64,000 nucleotides of DNA. It comes from Rhizobium sp. 16-449-1b. Its GTDB lineage: Bacteria; Pseudomonadota; Alphaproteobacteria; Rhizobiales; Rhizobiaceae. This document shows, in pieces, positions 19,360-28,855 of this stretch (the first letter of the stretch is position 1; every line of letters starts with the position of its first letter). The notes beneath the pieces were generated by a model. It did no database searches. It was not told the DNA's origin and saw nothing but the letters and a program-made list of their open reading frames with translations. The translations under genes and the position numbers were made by a program. The stretch covers positions 186,001 through 250,000 of the forward strand of contig NZ_JAGHMH010000007.1 in the NCBI RefSeq assembly GCF_017741935.1. Direction: 5' to 3'.

Positions 19360-20769
19360 ATGGCGACCGCAAGCGAAATCCTCAAGCAAATCAAGGATAA
19401 CGACGTCAAGTTTGTTGACCTGCGCTTTACCGATCCCAAGGGCAAGCTGCAGCACGTCACGATGGACGTGGTTTGCGTCGATGAAGACATGTTCGCCGAT
19501 GGCGTCATGTTCGACGGCTCCTCGATCGGCGGCTGGAAGGCGATCAACGAATCCGACATGGTGCTGATGCCCGACACGGAAACGGTCCATATGGACCCGT
19601 TCTTCGCGCAGTCCACCATGGTCATCCTCTGCGACATTCTCGATCCGGTCTCCGGCGAAGCCTATAACCGCGATCCGCGCGGCACCGCCAAGAAGGCCGA
19701 AGCCTATCTGAAGGCATCCGGCATCGGCGACACCGTCTTCGTTGGTCCTGAAGCCGAATTCTTCATCTTCGACGACGTTCGCTACAAGGCCGACCCCTAT
19801 AACACCGGCTTCAAGCTCGACTCGACCGAACTGCCGTCCAACGACGACACCGAATACGAGACCGGTAACCTCGGCCACCGTCCGCGCGTCAAGGGCGGCT
19901 ACTTCCCCGTTCCGCCGATCGACAGCTGCCAGGACATGCGCTCCGAAATGCTGACGGTCCTGTCGGAAATGGGTGTCGTCGTCGAAAAGCACCACCACGA
20001 AGTGGCCGCTGCCCAGCACGAGCTCGGCATCAAGTTCGACACGCTCGTTCGCAACGCCGACAAGATGCAGATCTACAAGTACGTCGTGCACCAGGTCGCC
20101 AATGCCTATGGCAAGACGGCAACCTTCATGCCGAAGCCGATTTTCGGCGACAACGGCTCGGGCATGCACGTCCACATGTCGATCTGGAAGAGCGGCAAGC
20201 CGAGCTTCGCGGGTGATGAATATGCGGGCCTCTCCGAGAGCTGCCTCTATTTCATCGGCGGCATCATCAAGCATGCCAAGGCGCTGAACGCCTTCACCAA
20301 CCCGTCGACGAACTCCTACAAGCGTCTCGTCCCGGGCTATGAAGCGCCGGTTCTGCTTGCCTATTCGGCACGCAACCGCTCGGCCTCGTGCCGCATTCCG
20401 TTCGGCAGCAACCCGAAGGCAAAGCGCGTCGAAGTCCGCTTCCCGGATCCGATGGCGAACCCCTACCTCGCCTTCGCCGCCATGCTGATGGCCGGCCTCG
20501 ACGGCATCAAGAACAAGATCCATCCGGGCAAGGCCATGGACAAGGATCTCTACGACCTGCCGCCGAAGGAACTGAAGAAGATCCCGACAGTGTGCGGTTC
20601 GCTGCGCGAAGCGCTGGAAAGCCTGGACAAGGACCGCAAGTTCCTGACCGCCGGCGGCGTCTTCGATGACGACCAGATCGACTCGTTCATCGAGCTGAAG
20701 ATGATCGAGGTCATGCGCTACGACATGACCCCGCATCCGGTCGAATACGACATGTACTACTCGGCGTAA
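19360..20769 (+). CDS. glnA: Glutamine synthetase type I
   Basis: A full-length 469-residue GSI-beta enzyme that makes glutamine from glutamate, ammonia and ATP. Landmarks: FDGSSIGGW near 51, the EAEFF metal-binding strand near 131, [12 protein letters not shown], the [10 protein letters not shown] substrate loop, and adenylylation Tyr398 in KDLYDLPP, where GlnE would modify the enzyme under nitrogen excess. The start follows GAAGGA. It is the second gene of the glnBA operon and ends at a strong terminator. Confidence 0.98.
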   Translation: MATASEILKQIKDNDVKFVDLRFTDPKGKLQHVTMDVVCVDEDMFADGVMFDGSSIGGWKAINESDMVLMPDTETVHMDPFFAQSTMVILCDILDPVSGEAYNRDPRGTAKKAEAYLKASGIGDTVFVGPEAEFFIFDDVRYKADPYNTGFKLDSTELPSNDDTEYETGNLGHRPRVKGGYFPVPPIDSCQDMRSEMLTVLSEMGVVVEKHHHEVAAAQHELGIKFDTLVRNADKMQIYKYVVHQVANAYGKTATFMPKPIFGDNGSGMHVHMSIWKSGKPSFAGDEYAGLSESCLYFIGGIIKHAKALNAFTNPSTNSYKRLVPGYEAPVLLAYSARNRSASCRIPFGSNPKAKRVEVRFPDPMANPYLAFAAMLMAGLDGIKNKIHPGKAMDKDLYDLPPKELKKIPTVCGSLREALESLDKDRKFLTAGGVFDDDQIDSFIELKMIEVMRYDMTPHPVEYDMYYSA

Positions 20770-20776
20770 GCCCACA

Positions 20777-20802
20777 GAAAGCCCCGGTTCGCCGGGGCTT
20801 TC
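20777..20802 (+). terminator. Terminator of glnBA
   Basis: An 11-base stem GAAAGCCCCGG with TTCG tetraloop and its complement lies just after the glnA stop. The U run is short (TTTCGTC). Confidence 0.8.
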
Positions 20803-20873
20803 GTCTATCCGACGTCACGGAAACCTCGCGTTGATGTGACACTCATGTGACGAGTTCTCGCACAAATCTTGAT

Positions 20874-20887
20874 TTGAGTGAGATCAA
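20874..20887. promoter_or_regulatory. FNR/FixK-like box upstream of hspQ (weak)
   Basis: TTGAGTGAGATCAA matches the FixK/FNR consensus TTGAT-N4-ATCAA at 9 of 10 fixed positions. It lies 34 bases before the hspQ start, closer than a normal class II activator site would allow, so it may be chance or a repressing site. Confidence 0.35.
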
Positions 20888-20920
20888 TCACCAAATCAGG
20901 TGATGAAAGGAAGTCGTACC

Positions 20921-21250
20921 ATGAAAGAAAGACTAGCTAAGTTCAGTATCGGCGAAGTGGTTCGGCACAAGGTATTTCCGTTTCGCGGCGTCATCTTCGA
21001 TGTCGATCCGGAATTCGCGAATACGGAAGAATGGTGGAATTCTATTCCCGCCGACGTGCGCCCCAGCAAGGACCAGCCCTTCTACCACTTGCTCGCCGAA
21101 AACGAAGAGAACGAATACGTTGCCTACGTATCCGAACAGAACCTTATGAATGACGAGAGCGGCGAACCGCTTCGCAACGAACAGGTCTACCAGATTTTCG
21201 ATATGGCACCGACGGGGCAGTTCAAACCCAAGATGAGCTTCACCCACTAA
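20921..21250 (+). CDS. hspQ: Heat shock protein HspQ (YccV-like)
   Basis: A 109-residue protein of the HspQ/YccV hemimethylated-DNA-binding-like family: KFSIGEVVRHKVFPFRGVIFDVDPEF, then EEWWNSIP, DQPFYHLLAEN and YVAYVSEQNL. In E. coli HspQ is a heat-induced factor acting on DnaA stability and as a Lon specificity enhancer. The ATG at 20921 is chosen because AGGAAG lies at 20908-20913 and the family N-terminus follows it. It stands alone between two terminators. Confidence 0.93.
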   Translation: MKERLAKFSIGEVVRHKVFPFRGVIFDVDPEFANTEEWWNSIPADVRPSKDQPFYHLLAENEENEYVAYVSEQNLMNDESGEPLRNEQVYQIFDMAPTGQFKPKMSFTH

Positions 21251-21270
21251 GCCGCTGCATATCCATTTCA

Positions 21271-21300
21271 AAACCCCGCCCTCCCAGCGGGGTTTTTCTT
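21271..21300 (+). terminator. Terminator of hspQ
   Basis: Stem AACCCCGC / GCGGGGTT with loop CCTCCCA, followed by TTTCTTT, 20 bases after the hspQ stop. Confidence 0.85.
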
Positions 21301-21328
21301 TGTCCAGAACCCGGCCGGCAGGCAACAA

Positions 21329-21352
21329 AAAACCCGGCGCGAAGCCGGGTTT
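21329..21352 (-). terminator. Terminator of the ialB-like gene
   Basis: On the minus strand the stem AAACCCGGC / GCCGGGTTT with a 5-base loop is followed by TTTTGTT, just beyond the ialB-like stop codon. Confidence 0.85.
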
Positions 21353-21376
21353 CTCGACAATCCGTAAGGATCGATA

Positions 21377-22030
21377 TTACTGGGCCTTGGCAGCCTTCTG
21401 GGCGTCTTCAAGCTTCTTGCGCGCTTCGTCGGCCTTCTTCTGCATGCTGTCCTGCAGGCTCTTCTGGCTTTCAGCGAGCTTGGAAGCGGAAACCGCTTCG
21501 CCGTCGAATGCGCCGGTGAAGCCTTCAAGCGAAATCTTGATCGGGTTCGGCGCACGGCGGAAGTTGATCGAGGTCAGAACGAGGTCGGTGCCCTTCTTCA
21601 GGCTGGCGACCATGGCGTCAGTCAGCGGGATCTGCGCGACGCAACGATCCGGCATGCACATCAGATAGTCGATCTTCTGCGGCTTGCCGCCGTCGATCTG
21701 CATGCCGATACCCGGCGGGATCAGACGTGCCGGAGGAACAGAAACCTGCAGGCTCTTGTTGTTCACCTTGCCGGAAACGGTGATGAGGCCAACGCCCGTA
21801 ACGAGCTGACCGCCGGTGGCCAGAACAACGTTCTGCACGACGCAGACGTCATTGTCTTCCTGCTTGTTGCAGGTCTTGTACCAACCAAGGCGCGGTGCGC
21901 CAGCAGCCTGTGCGCCAGCGTCGGCAGACGCATCCTGCGCATAAGAAGACACCGGAGCCACTGCGGCGCCAAGCATCACTGCCATTACGGACAGGGCTGC
22001 CCGTGTTTTCTTTTCAGACTTGAACATCAT
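21377..22030 (-). CDS. Invasion-associated locus B (IalB) family periplasmic protein
   Basis: A 217-residue exported protein. The signal peptide (about residues 1-31, ending SSYAQ) is followed by the IalB core: WYKTCNKQEDNDVCVVQNVV, PPGIGMQIDGGKPQKIDYLMC, DRCVAQIPL, and a Lys/Glu/Ala-rich helical tail. Four Cys residues probably form disulphides. IalB was named in Bartonella for erythrocyte invasion, but the family is widespread in free-living Rhizobiales with unknown function. The start is the first ATG of the MMFK pair, 11 bases after AGGAGA. It is monocistronic. Confidence 0.9.
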   Translation of the reverse strand: MMFKSEKKTRAALSVMAVMLGAAVAPVSSYAQDASADAGAQAAGAPRLGWYKTCNKQEDNDVCVVQNVVLATGGQLVTGVGLITVSGKVNNKSLQVSVPPARLIPPGIGMQIDGGKPQKIDYLMCMPDRCVAQIPLTDAMVASLKKGTDLVLTSINFRRAPNPIKISLEGFTGAFDGEAVSASKLAESQKSLQDSMQKKADEARKKLEDAQKAAKAQ

Positions 22031-22298
22031 AACGAATTCCGTCTCCTGATATCCCGTTGGGACAGCCCATTTGCCGTCCTCACCAACAGGGTTGTTCGCA
22101 TCTGACCTCTTAAAACAATGAGGCAAATGCATGACCCCCCGACTTCGGGGTCCCTGTTACATCGCGTTGCTGGAGATTTCCAGTGTTTCTTTGGCGTTTT
22201 GGGTATCGCCGGAAAGAATTTGCTCCTGATAGTGAATTGCGCGGCTGGCATGTTAGTCTGCCGCCGAATCGCGCCGTTTTCCGGAAAGGATTTCGACT

Positions 22299-24104
22299 AT
22301 GCTCCGGATCGTTCTCCCCGTCGTCTTCACCCTGGTTTGCGGGGCAGCCGTTGCCGAACCCGTGCATGGCATCGCAATGCACGGCGCCCCTGCTCTGCCT
22401 CGGGATTTCAAGCACCTCCCCTACGTCAATCCTGACGTGAAGAAGGGCGGCAAGATCTCCTATGGCGTCGTCGGCACCTACGACAACCTGAACCCCTTCA
22501 TCCTGAAGAGCATGCGCACCACGGCGCGCGGCATGTGGGACCCCGAATACGGTAATCTGGTCTATGAAACGCTGATGCTGCGCTCGCGCGACGAGCCTTT
22601 CACGCTCTATGGCCTGCTGGCGCAATCCGTCGAATGGGACGACGACCGGACCTATATCCAGTTCAACCTGAACCCAAACGCCAAATGGTCGGACGGCCAG
22701 CCGGTCACGCCCGAGGACGTCATCTTCTCCTTCAACATCCTGAAGGAGAAAGGCCGCGTGCCCTTCAGCACCCGCCTCAACGCCGTCGAGAAGATGGAGA
22801 AGGTCGGCGATCACAGCGTCCGCTTCACCTTCAACGACAAGGCCGACCGCGAATTCCCGCTGATTCTCGCCGGCTCGACGCCGATCCTCCCAAAGCACGC
22901 GATCGACGCGGAGAATTTCGACCGCTCGACGCTGAAGCCGCCAATCGGCTCCGGTCCCTACAAGATCAAGTCGCTGAAGCCGGGCGAAAGCATCACCTTT
23001 GAGCGCGACCCGAATTACTGGGGCAAGGATATTCCCGCCAAGGTCGGCCTCGACAATTACGACCAGATTACCGTGCAGTATTTTCTGCAGGACACGACAT
23101 TGTTCGAATCGTTCAAGAAGGGCGATGTCGATATCTATCCGGATGGCAGCCCCGGACATTGGGCGAGCGCCTATAATTTCCCGGCTGTGACTTCAGGCAA
23201 TGTCGTCAAGGATGAGTTTCAGCCCAAGCTGCCTTCAGGCATGTTCGGCTTCGTCTTCAACACCCGCCGACCGCTCTTCGATAATGTGAAGCTGCGCGAG
23301 GGCCTGTCGCTGATCTTCGATTTCGAATGGGCCAACAAGAACCTCTTCTCCAGCGCCTATATCAGGACGGAGAGCTACTGGCAGAACTCAGAGCTCTCCA
23401 GCTTCGGCGTACCGGCCGACGAGCGCGAACTGAAGCTGCTCGGCCCGATCAAGGATCGCATCGATCCTGCCATCCTCGATGGCACCTACAAGCTTCCCGT
23501 GACCGATGGCTCCGGCCGCGACCGCAATGTGCTGAAGCAGGCCGTCGCGCTTCTGAAGGAGGCCGGCTATACGATCAAGAACGGCAAGATGAGCGACGCC
23601 AATGGCCGCCCGCTCGCCTTCGAGATCATGACGCAAAATACCGACCAGGAAAAACTCGCCGTCTCCTACCAGCGCTCGCTGCAACTGCTCGGCATCAACG
23701 CCTCGATCCGCACGGTGGATGATTCGCAGTATCAGAGCCGCACCAACACCTTCGACTACGACGTCATCGTCAAATCCTTCACCTCGTCGCTATCGCCTGG
23801 CATCGAGCAGGTCGGCCGGTGGTCGTCGGCCTCGCGGGATCGCGACGGCACCGACAATTTTGCAGGCGTTGCCGATCCCGATGTCGATACGCTGATCCAG
23901 CACATCCTCAATGCGCGTTCGGCCGAGGATTTTACTGCAGCCGTCCGCTCGCACGACCGGCTGCTCCTGTCGGGCCACTACGTGCTGCCGCTCTATCACG
24001 TCGACAACCAGTGGGTCGCCCGCAGCAAGCGCATCGGCCACCCCAACCAGGTGCCACTCTACGGCTACCAGCTGCCAGCCTGGTGGGATCAGAGCGTCCA
24101 ATAA
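22299..24104 (+). CDS. Oligopeptide ABC transporter substrate-binding protein (family 5, YejA-like)
   Basis: A 601-residue periplasmic binding protein. A signal peptide (about 1-19) is followed by the SBP family 5 pattern: GGKISYGVVGTYDNLNPF, the long-form landmark WSDGQPVTPEDVIFSFN and PPIGSGPYKI. Length and the LYYHVDNQW-like end (LPLYHVDNQWVARS) match the YejA group that binds di- and oligopeptides. No permease or ATPase genes follow, so it must use components coded elsewhere. The ATG follows GGAAAGGA. The next gene starts 100 bases later and is unrelated. Confidence 0.92.
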   Translation: MLRIVLPVVFTLVCGAAVAEPVHGIAMHGAPALPRDFKHLPYVNPDVKKGGKISYGVVGTYDNLNPFILKSMRTTARGMWDPEYGNLVYETLMLRSRDEPFTLYGLLAQSVEWDDDRTYIQFNLNPNAKWSDGQPVTPEDVIFSFNILKEKGRVPFSTRLNAVEKMEKVGDHSVRFTFNDKADREFPLILAGSTPILPKHAIDAENFDRSTLKPPIGSGPYKIKSLKPGESITFERDPNYWGKDIPAKVGLDNYDQITVQYFLQDTTLFESFKKGDVDIYPDGSPGHWASAYNFPAVTSGNVVKDEFQPKLPSGMFGFVFNTRRPLFDNVKLREGLSLIFDFEWANKNLFSSAYIRTESYWQNSELSSFGVPADERELKLLGPIKDRIDPAILDGTYKLPVTDGSGRDRNVLKQAVALLKEAGYTIKNGKMSDANGRPLAFEIMTQNTDQEKLAVSYQRSLQLLGINASIRTVDDSQYQSRTNTFDYDVIVKSFTSSLSPGIEQVGRWSSASRDRDGTDNFAGVADPDVDTLIQHILNARSAEDFTAAVRSHDRLLLSGHYVLPLYHVDNQWVARSKRIGHPNQVPLYGYQLPAWWDQSVQ

Positions 24105-24204
24105 CAGGTGGTTCTCTTTTCCTGCCTGGTTGAACTGGCCACCCTCAGCGACTAGATGGCTTCAAACGCCCTTTCAGGGCCAGCAATTCAGAAAAGGAAA
24201 GCCC

Positions 24205-24876
24205 ATGGAACGCATAGTCATCGACGTCGTCTCGGATGTCGTCTGCCCCTGGTGCTATCTCGGCAAGGCGCGGCTGGAGCTCGCGATCGCGGAAGTCCAG
24301 GACGAAGTCGGCGTCGACGTCAACTGGCGCCCCTATCGCCTCAACCCGGATTACCCGCCCGAAGGCGTCGACCAGAAGGCTGCGCTTGAGAAGAAGCTTG
24401 GCGGTGCCGAGCGTGTCGCTGAGGGACACAAGATGCTCACCGAGCTCGGCCGCGAGGTCGGAATCAACTTCAATTTCGACGCCATCAAGATCGGCCCGAA
24501 CACGCTCGACGCCCACCGCCTCATTCACTGGGCCATGATCGAGGATCGCGACAAGGCTGACCGCGTGGTCGATGGCCTGTTCAAGGCGAATTTCGAAGAG
24601 GGCCTGAATGTCGGCGATCACGCCGTGCTGCTCGATATCGCCGAGAAGTCCGGTCTCGACCGCGCCGTGACTGCTTCCCTGCTCACGTCGGATGCCGACA
24701 AGGCTCTCGTCGTCGAGGAAATCGAATCGGCGCAGAAGATGGGCGTCAACGGGGTGCCCTTCTTCATCTTCGACCAGCAATACGCCGTCAGCGGCGCCCA
24801 GACGCCTGATGTCATCGCCGGCGCGCTGCGCGATATCGCCAAGGCCAAGGCCGAAGCCCGCGCCGGAATGAACTGA
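24205..24876 (+). CDS. DsbA family oxidoreductase, FrnE-like
   Basis: The 223-residue protein has a thioredoxin-fold active site CPWC near residue 14 (DVVCPWCYLGK) and an inserted helical domain, ending in GVNGVPFFIFDQQYAVSGAQ, the cis-Pro loop region. This is the FrnE/2-hydroxychromene-2-carboxylate isomerase-like branch. It lacks a signal peptide, so it is cytoplasmic, unlike DsbA. It may handle thiol-disulphide exchange or glutathione-linked chemistry. The ATG at 24205 follows AAAGGAAAG. It ends at a perfect inverted repeat shared with mfd. Confidence 0.92.
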   Translation: MERIVIDVVSDVVCPWCYLGKARLELAIAEVQDEVGVDVNWRPYRLNPDYPPEGVDQKAALEKKLGGAERVAEGHKMLTELGREVGINFNFDAIKIGPNTLDAHRLIHWAMIEDRDKADRVVDGLFKANFEEGLNVGDHAVLLDIAEKSGLDRAVTASLLTSDADKALVVEEIESAQKMGVNGVPFFIFDQQYAVSGAQTPDVIAGALRDIAKAKAEARAGMN

Positions 24877-24904
24877 TCGACTGATTTTCCGACACTGTGG
24901 CATG

Positions 24905-24944
24905 CAAATTCGGACGGAAAGCTCAGGCTTTCCGTCCGAATTTG
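24905..24944. terminator. 18-bp perfect inverted repeat, bidirectional terminator
   Basis: CAAATTCGGACGGAAAGC and its exact complement flank a TCAG loop between the convergent frnE-like and mfd genes. The outer A/T bases of the stem supply T tracts on both strands, so it can stop transcription from either side. Confidence 0.85.
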
Positions 24945-24946
24945 TT

Positions 24947-27900
24947 TCAGCCCTTCGCCAGCTCCGCCAGCTGCGTCATGATCACAGCCGCACCCTGCAG
25001 TCGCTTCTCCGGCGTCGGCAGGTCGCGGGTCAGGAACACGCTGTGGTCTGGACGGATCTTCGCCATCGAGCCCTGCTTGGCGATATAGCCCACCAGATTG
25101 CCGGGGTTCGGGAATTCCTTGTTGCGGAACTGGATGACCACGCCCTTCGGCCCGGCATCCACTTTCTCGACATTGGCGATACGGCAGAGCGACTTGACGT
25201 AGACGATCTTCAAGAGATGCTGCACCTCGATCGGCATCGGCCCGAAACGGTCGATCATCTCGGCGCCGAAGGCATCGATCTCCTTGAGCTCGGTGATCTC
25301 ACCGAGACGCCGGTAAAGCGCCATGCGCAGATGCAGGTCCGGCACGTAGCCGTCGGGGATCATCACCGACGTACCTACCGAGATCTGCGGTGACCAGCCG
25401 GTATCCTGGATCTCGTCGACGCCCTTCACCTCAGCCACCGCCTCTTCCAGCATCTGCTGGTAGAGTTCGAAACCGACCTCCTTGATGTGACCGGACTGCT
25501 CCTCGCCGAGCAGGTTGCCGGCGCCACGAATATCGAGGTCGTGGCTCGCAAGCTGGAAGCCGGCACCAAGCGTATCGAGCGATTGCAGCACCTTCAGGCG
25601 CCGCTCCGCCGTCGCCGTCAGCACCTTGTTCACAGGCAGCGTGAACAGCGCGAAGGCGCGCACCTTGGACCGGCCGACGCGACCGCGCAGCTGGTAGAGC
25701 TGCGCCAGGCCGAACATGTCGGCGCGGTGCACGATCAGCGTATTGGCTGTCGGCACGTCGAGGCCGGATTCGACGATGGTCGTCGATAGCAGCACATCGT
25801 AACGCCCCTCGTAGAAGGCGTTCATGATGTCCTCGAGCTCGCCCGGCGGCATCTGGCCGTGGGCGATGGCGACCTTCAGCTCCGGCAAGTCCGACTGCAG
25901 GAAGGCATGAACCTCTTCGAGATCGGCCAGACGCGGGCAGACATAGAAGCTCTGGCCGCCGCGATAGTGCTCGCGCATCAGCGTCTCGCGGATGACAAGC
26001 GAATCGAATGGCGAAATGAAGGTGCGCACCGCCATGCGGTCGACCGGCGGCGTGGTGATCAGCGACAGCTCGCGCACACCGGTCATCGCCAGCTGCAGCG
26101 TGCGCGGGATCGGCGTCGCCGACAGCGTCAGCACGTGAACGTCGCTCTTCAGCTCCTTCAGCCGCTCCTTGTGCTTGACGCCGAAATGCTGCTCTTCGTC
26201 GATGATCAGCAGGCCGAGATTGGCGAACTGGATGCCGGAGCCGAGCAGCGCATGCGTGCCGACGACGATATCGGTCTTCCCGTCCGCGATCTCCTTCTTC
26301 GTCAGCGCCAGCTCCTTGGAGCCGACGAGACGCGAGGCCTGCTGCACGCGCACCGGCAGGCCGCGGAAGCGCTCGGAGAAAGTCTTGAAGTGCTGGCGCG
26401 ACAGAAGCGTTGTGGGAACCACGACCGCGACCTGAATGCCGTTCATCGCCGCCACGAAGGCTGCGCGCAGCGCAACCTCGGTCTTGCCGAAGCCGACGTC
26501 ACCGCAGACCAGACGGTCCATCGGCCGCCCGGCGCCGAGATCGGAGCGGACCGCCTCGATGGCGTTGTCCTGATCTTCCGTTTCGTCATAGGGGAAGCGA
26601 GCGGCGAACTCGTCGTAGAGCCCCTCAGGCGTCGTCAGCACAGGCGCATGCCGCGTCAGCCGCTCGGCGGCGATGCGGATCAGGCCGTCAGCCATGTCGA
26701 GCAGGCGCTTCTTGAGCTTGGCCTTGCGCATCTGCCATGCGCCACCGCCGAGCTTGTCGAGCTGAGCCTCCGTCCCCTCGCCGCCATAGCGCGACAGGAG
26801 ATCGATGTTTTCGACGGGAAGGAACAGCTTCGCCTCGTCGGCATATTGCAGCTCCAGGCACGCATGCTGCGCGCCCGCGGCCTGAATGGTCCTGAGCCCG
26901 ATGAACCGGCCGATGCCATGCTCGGCGTGAACCACGACGGATCCTTCGTCGAGACCAGCGACCTCGGAGATGAAGTCGGCGGCGCGCTTGCGGCGCTTCG
27001 AGCGGCGCACCATGCGGTCGCCGAGAATATCCTGCTCTCCGATGACGACGAGATTACCGACCTCGAAGCCCGTCTCCAGACTATAGACGCCGGCCGCCGC
27101 CTCGCCCTGCTCGAGCTTGTCGATCTCCTTCAGCGCCGCGATCGGCTTGACCCGCGCCAGCCCATGCTCGGAAAGAACCTGCAGCAGCCGCTCCAGCGAC
27201 CCTTCCGTCCAGGCAGTGATCAGCACCTTGGCGCCGCTCGCCCGCCTGTCGGCGATATGCTTGACGACAACGTCGAACACATTGACGCGCTCGGCATTGC
27301 CGCCGCCCTCGGCACTCGGCCGCGCCCAGCGTTCGCCCTGGCGGGCATCGAGGTTGACGACGCGGCGCGCCTCGCCCTCATGCTCGTTGAATGGCGTGAT
27401 CCGCATCGCATCGAATGCGTCGAGCGTCGCAGAGAACGTCTTGCCGTCGAGATAGAGCTGGCCGGGCACGACGGGCTTGTATGGCGTGCCCTGCGACATG
27501 CCCTTCACCGGCTTGCCCGAATTCAGGCGCGCATCGTAATAGTCGAAGACCAGCTTCGAGCGTTCCTCGGCAGCTTCCCGCACCGTATGGTCGGTGACCA
27601 GGCGGAAGCCCTTGAGATAGTCGAACACCGTCTCCAGCCGGTCATAGAACAGCGGCAGCCAGTGCTCCATCCCGGGATAGCGCCGCCCTTCCGAGATCGC
27701 CAGATAAAGCGCGTCGTCGCGGGTCGCGGCACCGAAGGTCGAGAGGTAATTCTTGCGGAAGCGGCTGATCGTATCGGGCGTAAGCGTCACTTCGCTCATC
27801 GGGTTTAGGTCGAGCGAGCGCACCTGCCCCGTTGTGCGCTGGCTGGCCGGATCGAAGCTGCGAATGCTCTCCAGCGTATCGCCGAAGAAATCGAGCCGCA

Positions 27901-28453
27901 CCGGTTCTTCCGAGCCCGGCACGAACACGTCGAGAATGCCACCGCGCACCGCATATTCGCCGACTTCGCGCACCGTGGCGACGCGGTCGAAGCCATTGCG
28001 CTCCAACCGCCCGGCGATATCGTCCATGCGCACCTGGTTGCCCGGCCGCGCCGAAAACGTCAGGCTCTCGATCACATCCTGCGGCGCCACCTTCTGCAGC
28101 ATGGCATTGACGGTCACCAGCACGATTGCCGCATGCGGCTTTTTCCGGTGCGCGATCAAGCCACCGAGTGCTGCCAGCCTTCGCGCGGAGGTGTCTGCGC
28201 TCGGTGACACGCGGTCGTAAGGCAGACAGTCCCAGGCGGGCAGCGTCAGAACAGGAATGTCGGGCGCGACGAAACCAAGCATCTGCTCCAGATCGGCCAT
28301 GCGCTGCCCGTCCGAGAGGACGTAGGCAACAGGCGCGCCGGCGCGGGCAAGCTCGGCCAGCAGCATCGGCTCCAGTCCGGCCGGCACATTGCCTATCGTC
28401 AGCGGCACGTTGAGCGCCGTCAGCTTCTTCGCATCAAAACCGGGGATCATCAT
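24947..28453 (-). CDS. mfd: Transcription-repair coupling factor
   Basis: The 1168-residue translocase removes RNA polymerase stalled at lesions and recruits UvrA. Parts seen: UvrB-like N-terminal region, the RNA-polymerase-interacting CarD-like domain near 500 (VVVHAEHGIGRFIGL), Walker A GDVGFGKTEVA near 650, DEEQHFG near 750, GRVGRSKVRAFA near 930 and a C-terminal TRCF domain. The start is the ATG at 28453, overlapping the sdhE stop by 4 bases (ATGA), with AGGA 4 bases upstream. The two are thus translationally coupled. It works in the same pathway as uvrA in this window. Confidence 0.97.
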   Translation of the reverse strand: MMIPGFDAKKLTALNVPLTIGNVPAGLEPMLLAELARAGAPVAYVLSDGQRMADLEQMLGFVAPDIPVLTLPAWDCLPYDRVSPSADTSARRLAALGGLIAHRKKPHAAIVLVTVNAMLQKVAPQDVIESLTFSARPGNQVRMDDIAGRLERNGFDRVATVREVGEYAVRGGILDVFVPGSEEPVRLDFFGDTLESIRSFDPASQRTTGQVRSLDLNPMSEVTLTPDTISRFRKNYLSTFGAATRDDALYLAISEGRRYPGMEHWLPLFYDRLETVFDYLKGFRLVTDHTVREAAEERSKLVFDYYDARLNSGKPVKGMSQGTPYKPVVPGQLYLDGKTFSATLDAFDAMRITPFNEHEGEARRVVNLDARQGERWARPSAEGGGNAERVNVFDVVVKHIADRRASGAKVLITAWTEGSLERLLQVLSEHGLARVKPIAALKEIDKLEQGEAAAGVYSLETGFEVGNLVVIGEQDILGDRMVRRSKRRKRAADFISEVAGLDEGSVVVHAEHGIGRFIGLRTIQAAGAQHACLELQYADEAKLFLPVENIDLLSRYGGEGTEAQLDKLGGGAWQMRKAKLKKRLLDMADGLIRIAAERLTRHAPVLTTPEGLYDEFAARFPYDETEDQDNAIEAVRSDLGAGRPMDRLVCGDVGFGKTEVALRAAFVAAMNGIQVAVVVPTTLLSRQHFKTFSERFRGLPVRVQQASRLVGSKELALTKKEIADGKTDIVVGTHALLGSGIQFANLGLLIIDEEQHFGVKHKERLKELKSDVHVLTLSATPIPRTLQLAMTGVRELSLITTPPVDRMAVRTFISPFDSLVIRETLMREHYRGGQSFYVCPRLADLEEVHAFLQSDLPELKVAIAHGQMPPGELEDIMNAFYEGRYDVLLSTTIVESGLDVPTANTLIVHRADMFGLAQLYQLRGRVGRSKVRAFALFTLPVNKVLTATAERRLKVLQSLDTLGAGFQLASHDLDIRGAGNLLGEEQSGHIKEVGFELYQQMLEEAVAEVKGVDEIQDTGWSPQISVGTSVMIPDGYVPDLHLRMALYRRLGEITELKEIDAFGAEMIDRFGPMPIEVQHLLKIVYVKSLCRIANVEKVDAGPKGVVIQFRNKEFPNPGNLVGYIAKQGSMAKIRPDHSVFLTRDLPTPEKRLQGAAVIMTQLAELAKG

Positions 28454-28764
28454 CCATTCCTGGGCAGGCTGTCGGCGGGGTATTCGAAATCGGGCTTGTA
28501 GGCGCACAGGCGCGTAAACATCGGTGTCTGGAAACGCTCTGGGATCGGCCAGGTTCCCATGATCCAGCGCACCAGATCATTATCCTCTTCCGCCATGATC
28601 GTCTCAAACTCGTCGAGCTCGTCATCCGAGAGCCCAGCGATCTCGCGCTCGGCGAACTGGCCGAACACCAGATCCATCTCGCGAATGCCGCGATGCCAGC
28701 AGCGGAACAGTATCCGGCGGCGGCGGGGATCGAGATCGGCGCTCGAGAGTGTGACACCTGTCAT
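28450..28764 (-). CDS. sdhE: Succinate dehydrogenase assembly factor SdhE
   Basis: A 104-residue member of the SdhE/CptB (DUF339) family: RRRRILFRCWHRGIREMDLVFGQF includes the conserved RGxxE motif that helps attach FAD to SdhA. LVRWIMG follows. The ATG at 28764 follows AGGAAG with 7-base spacing. It diverges from recG across about 90 bases and overlaps mfd. The coupling with a repair gene looks historical rather than functional. Confidence 0.93.
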   Translation of the reverse strand: MTGVTLSSADLDPRRRRILFRCWHRGIREMDLVFGQFAEREIAGLSDDELDEFETIMAEEDNDLVRWIMGTWPIPERFQTPMFTRLCAYKPDFEYPADSLPRNG

Positions 28765-28855
28765 GGCATAGCTTCCTGTTGATGCGCCTCTATAGACCCT
28801 CGAAAGCGGCTTGTCAGCCTTGCCAAGCACGCATTGTTCGTCGCATTTTGCCGGC

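Noticed and set aside
25859..27808. 649-codon plus-strand frame opposite mfd.
   Set aside because: A shadow of mfd; no recognisable domain.
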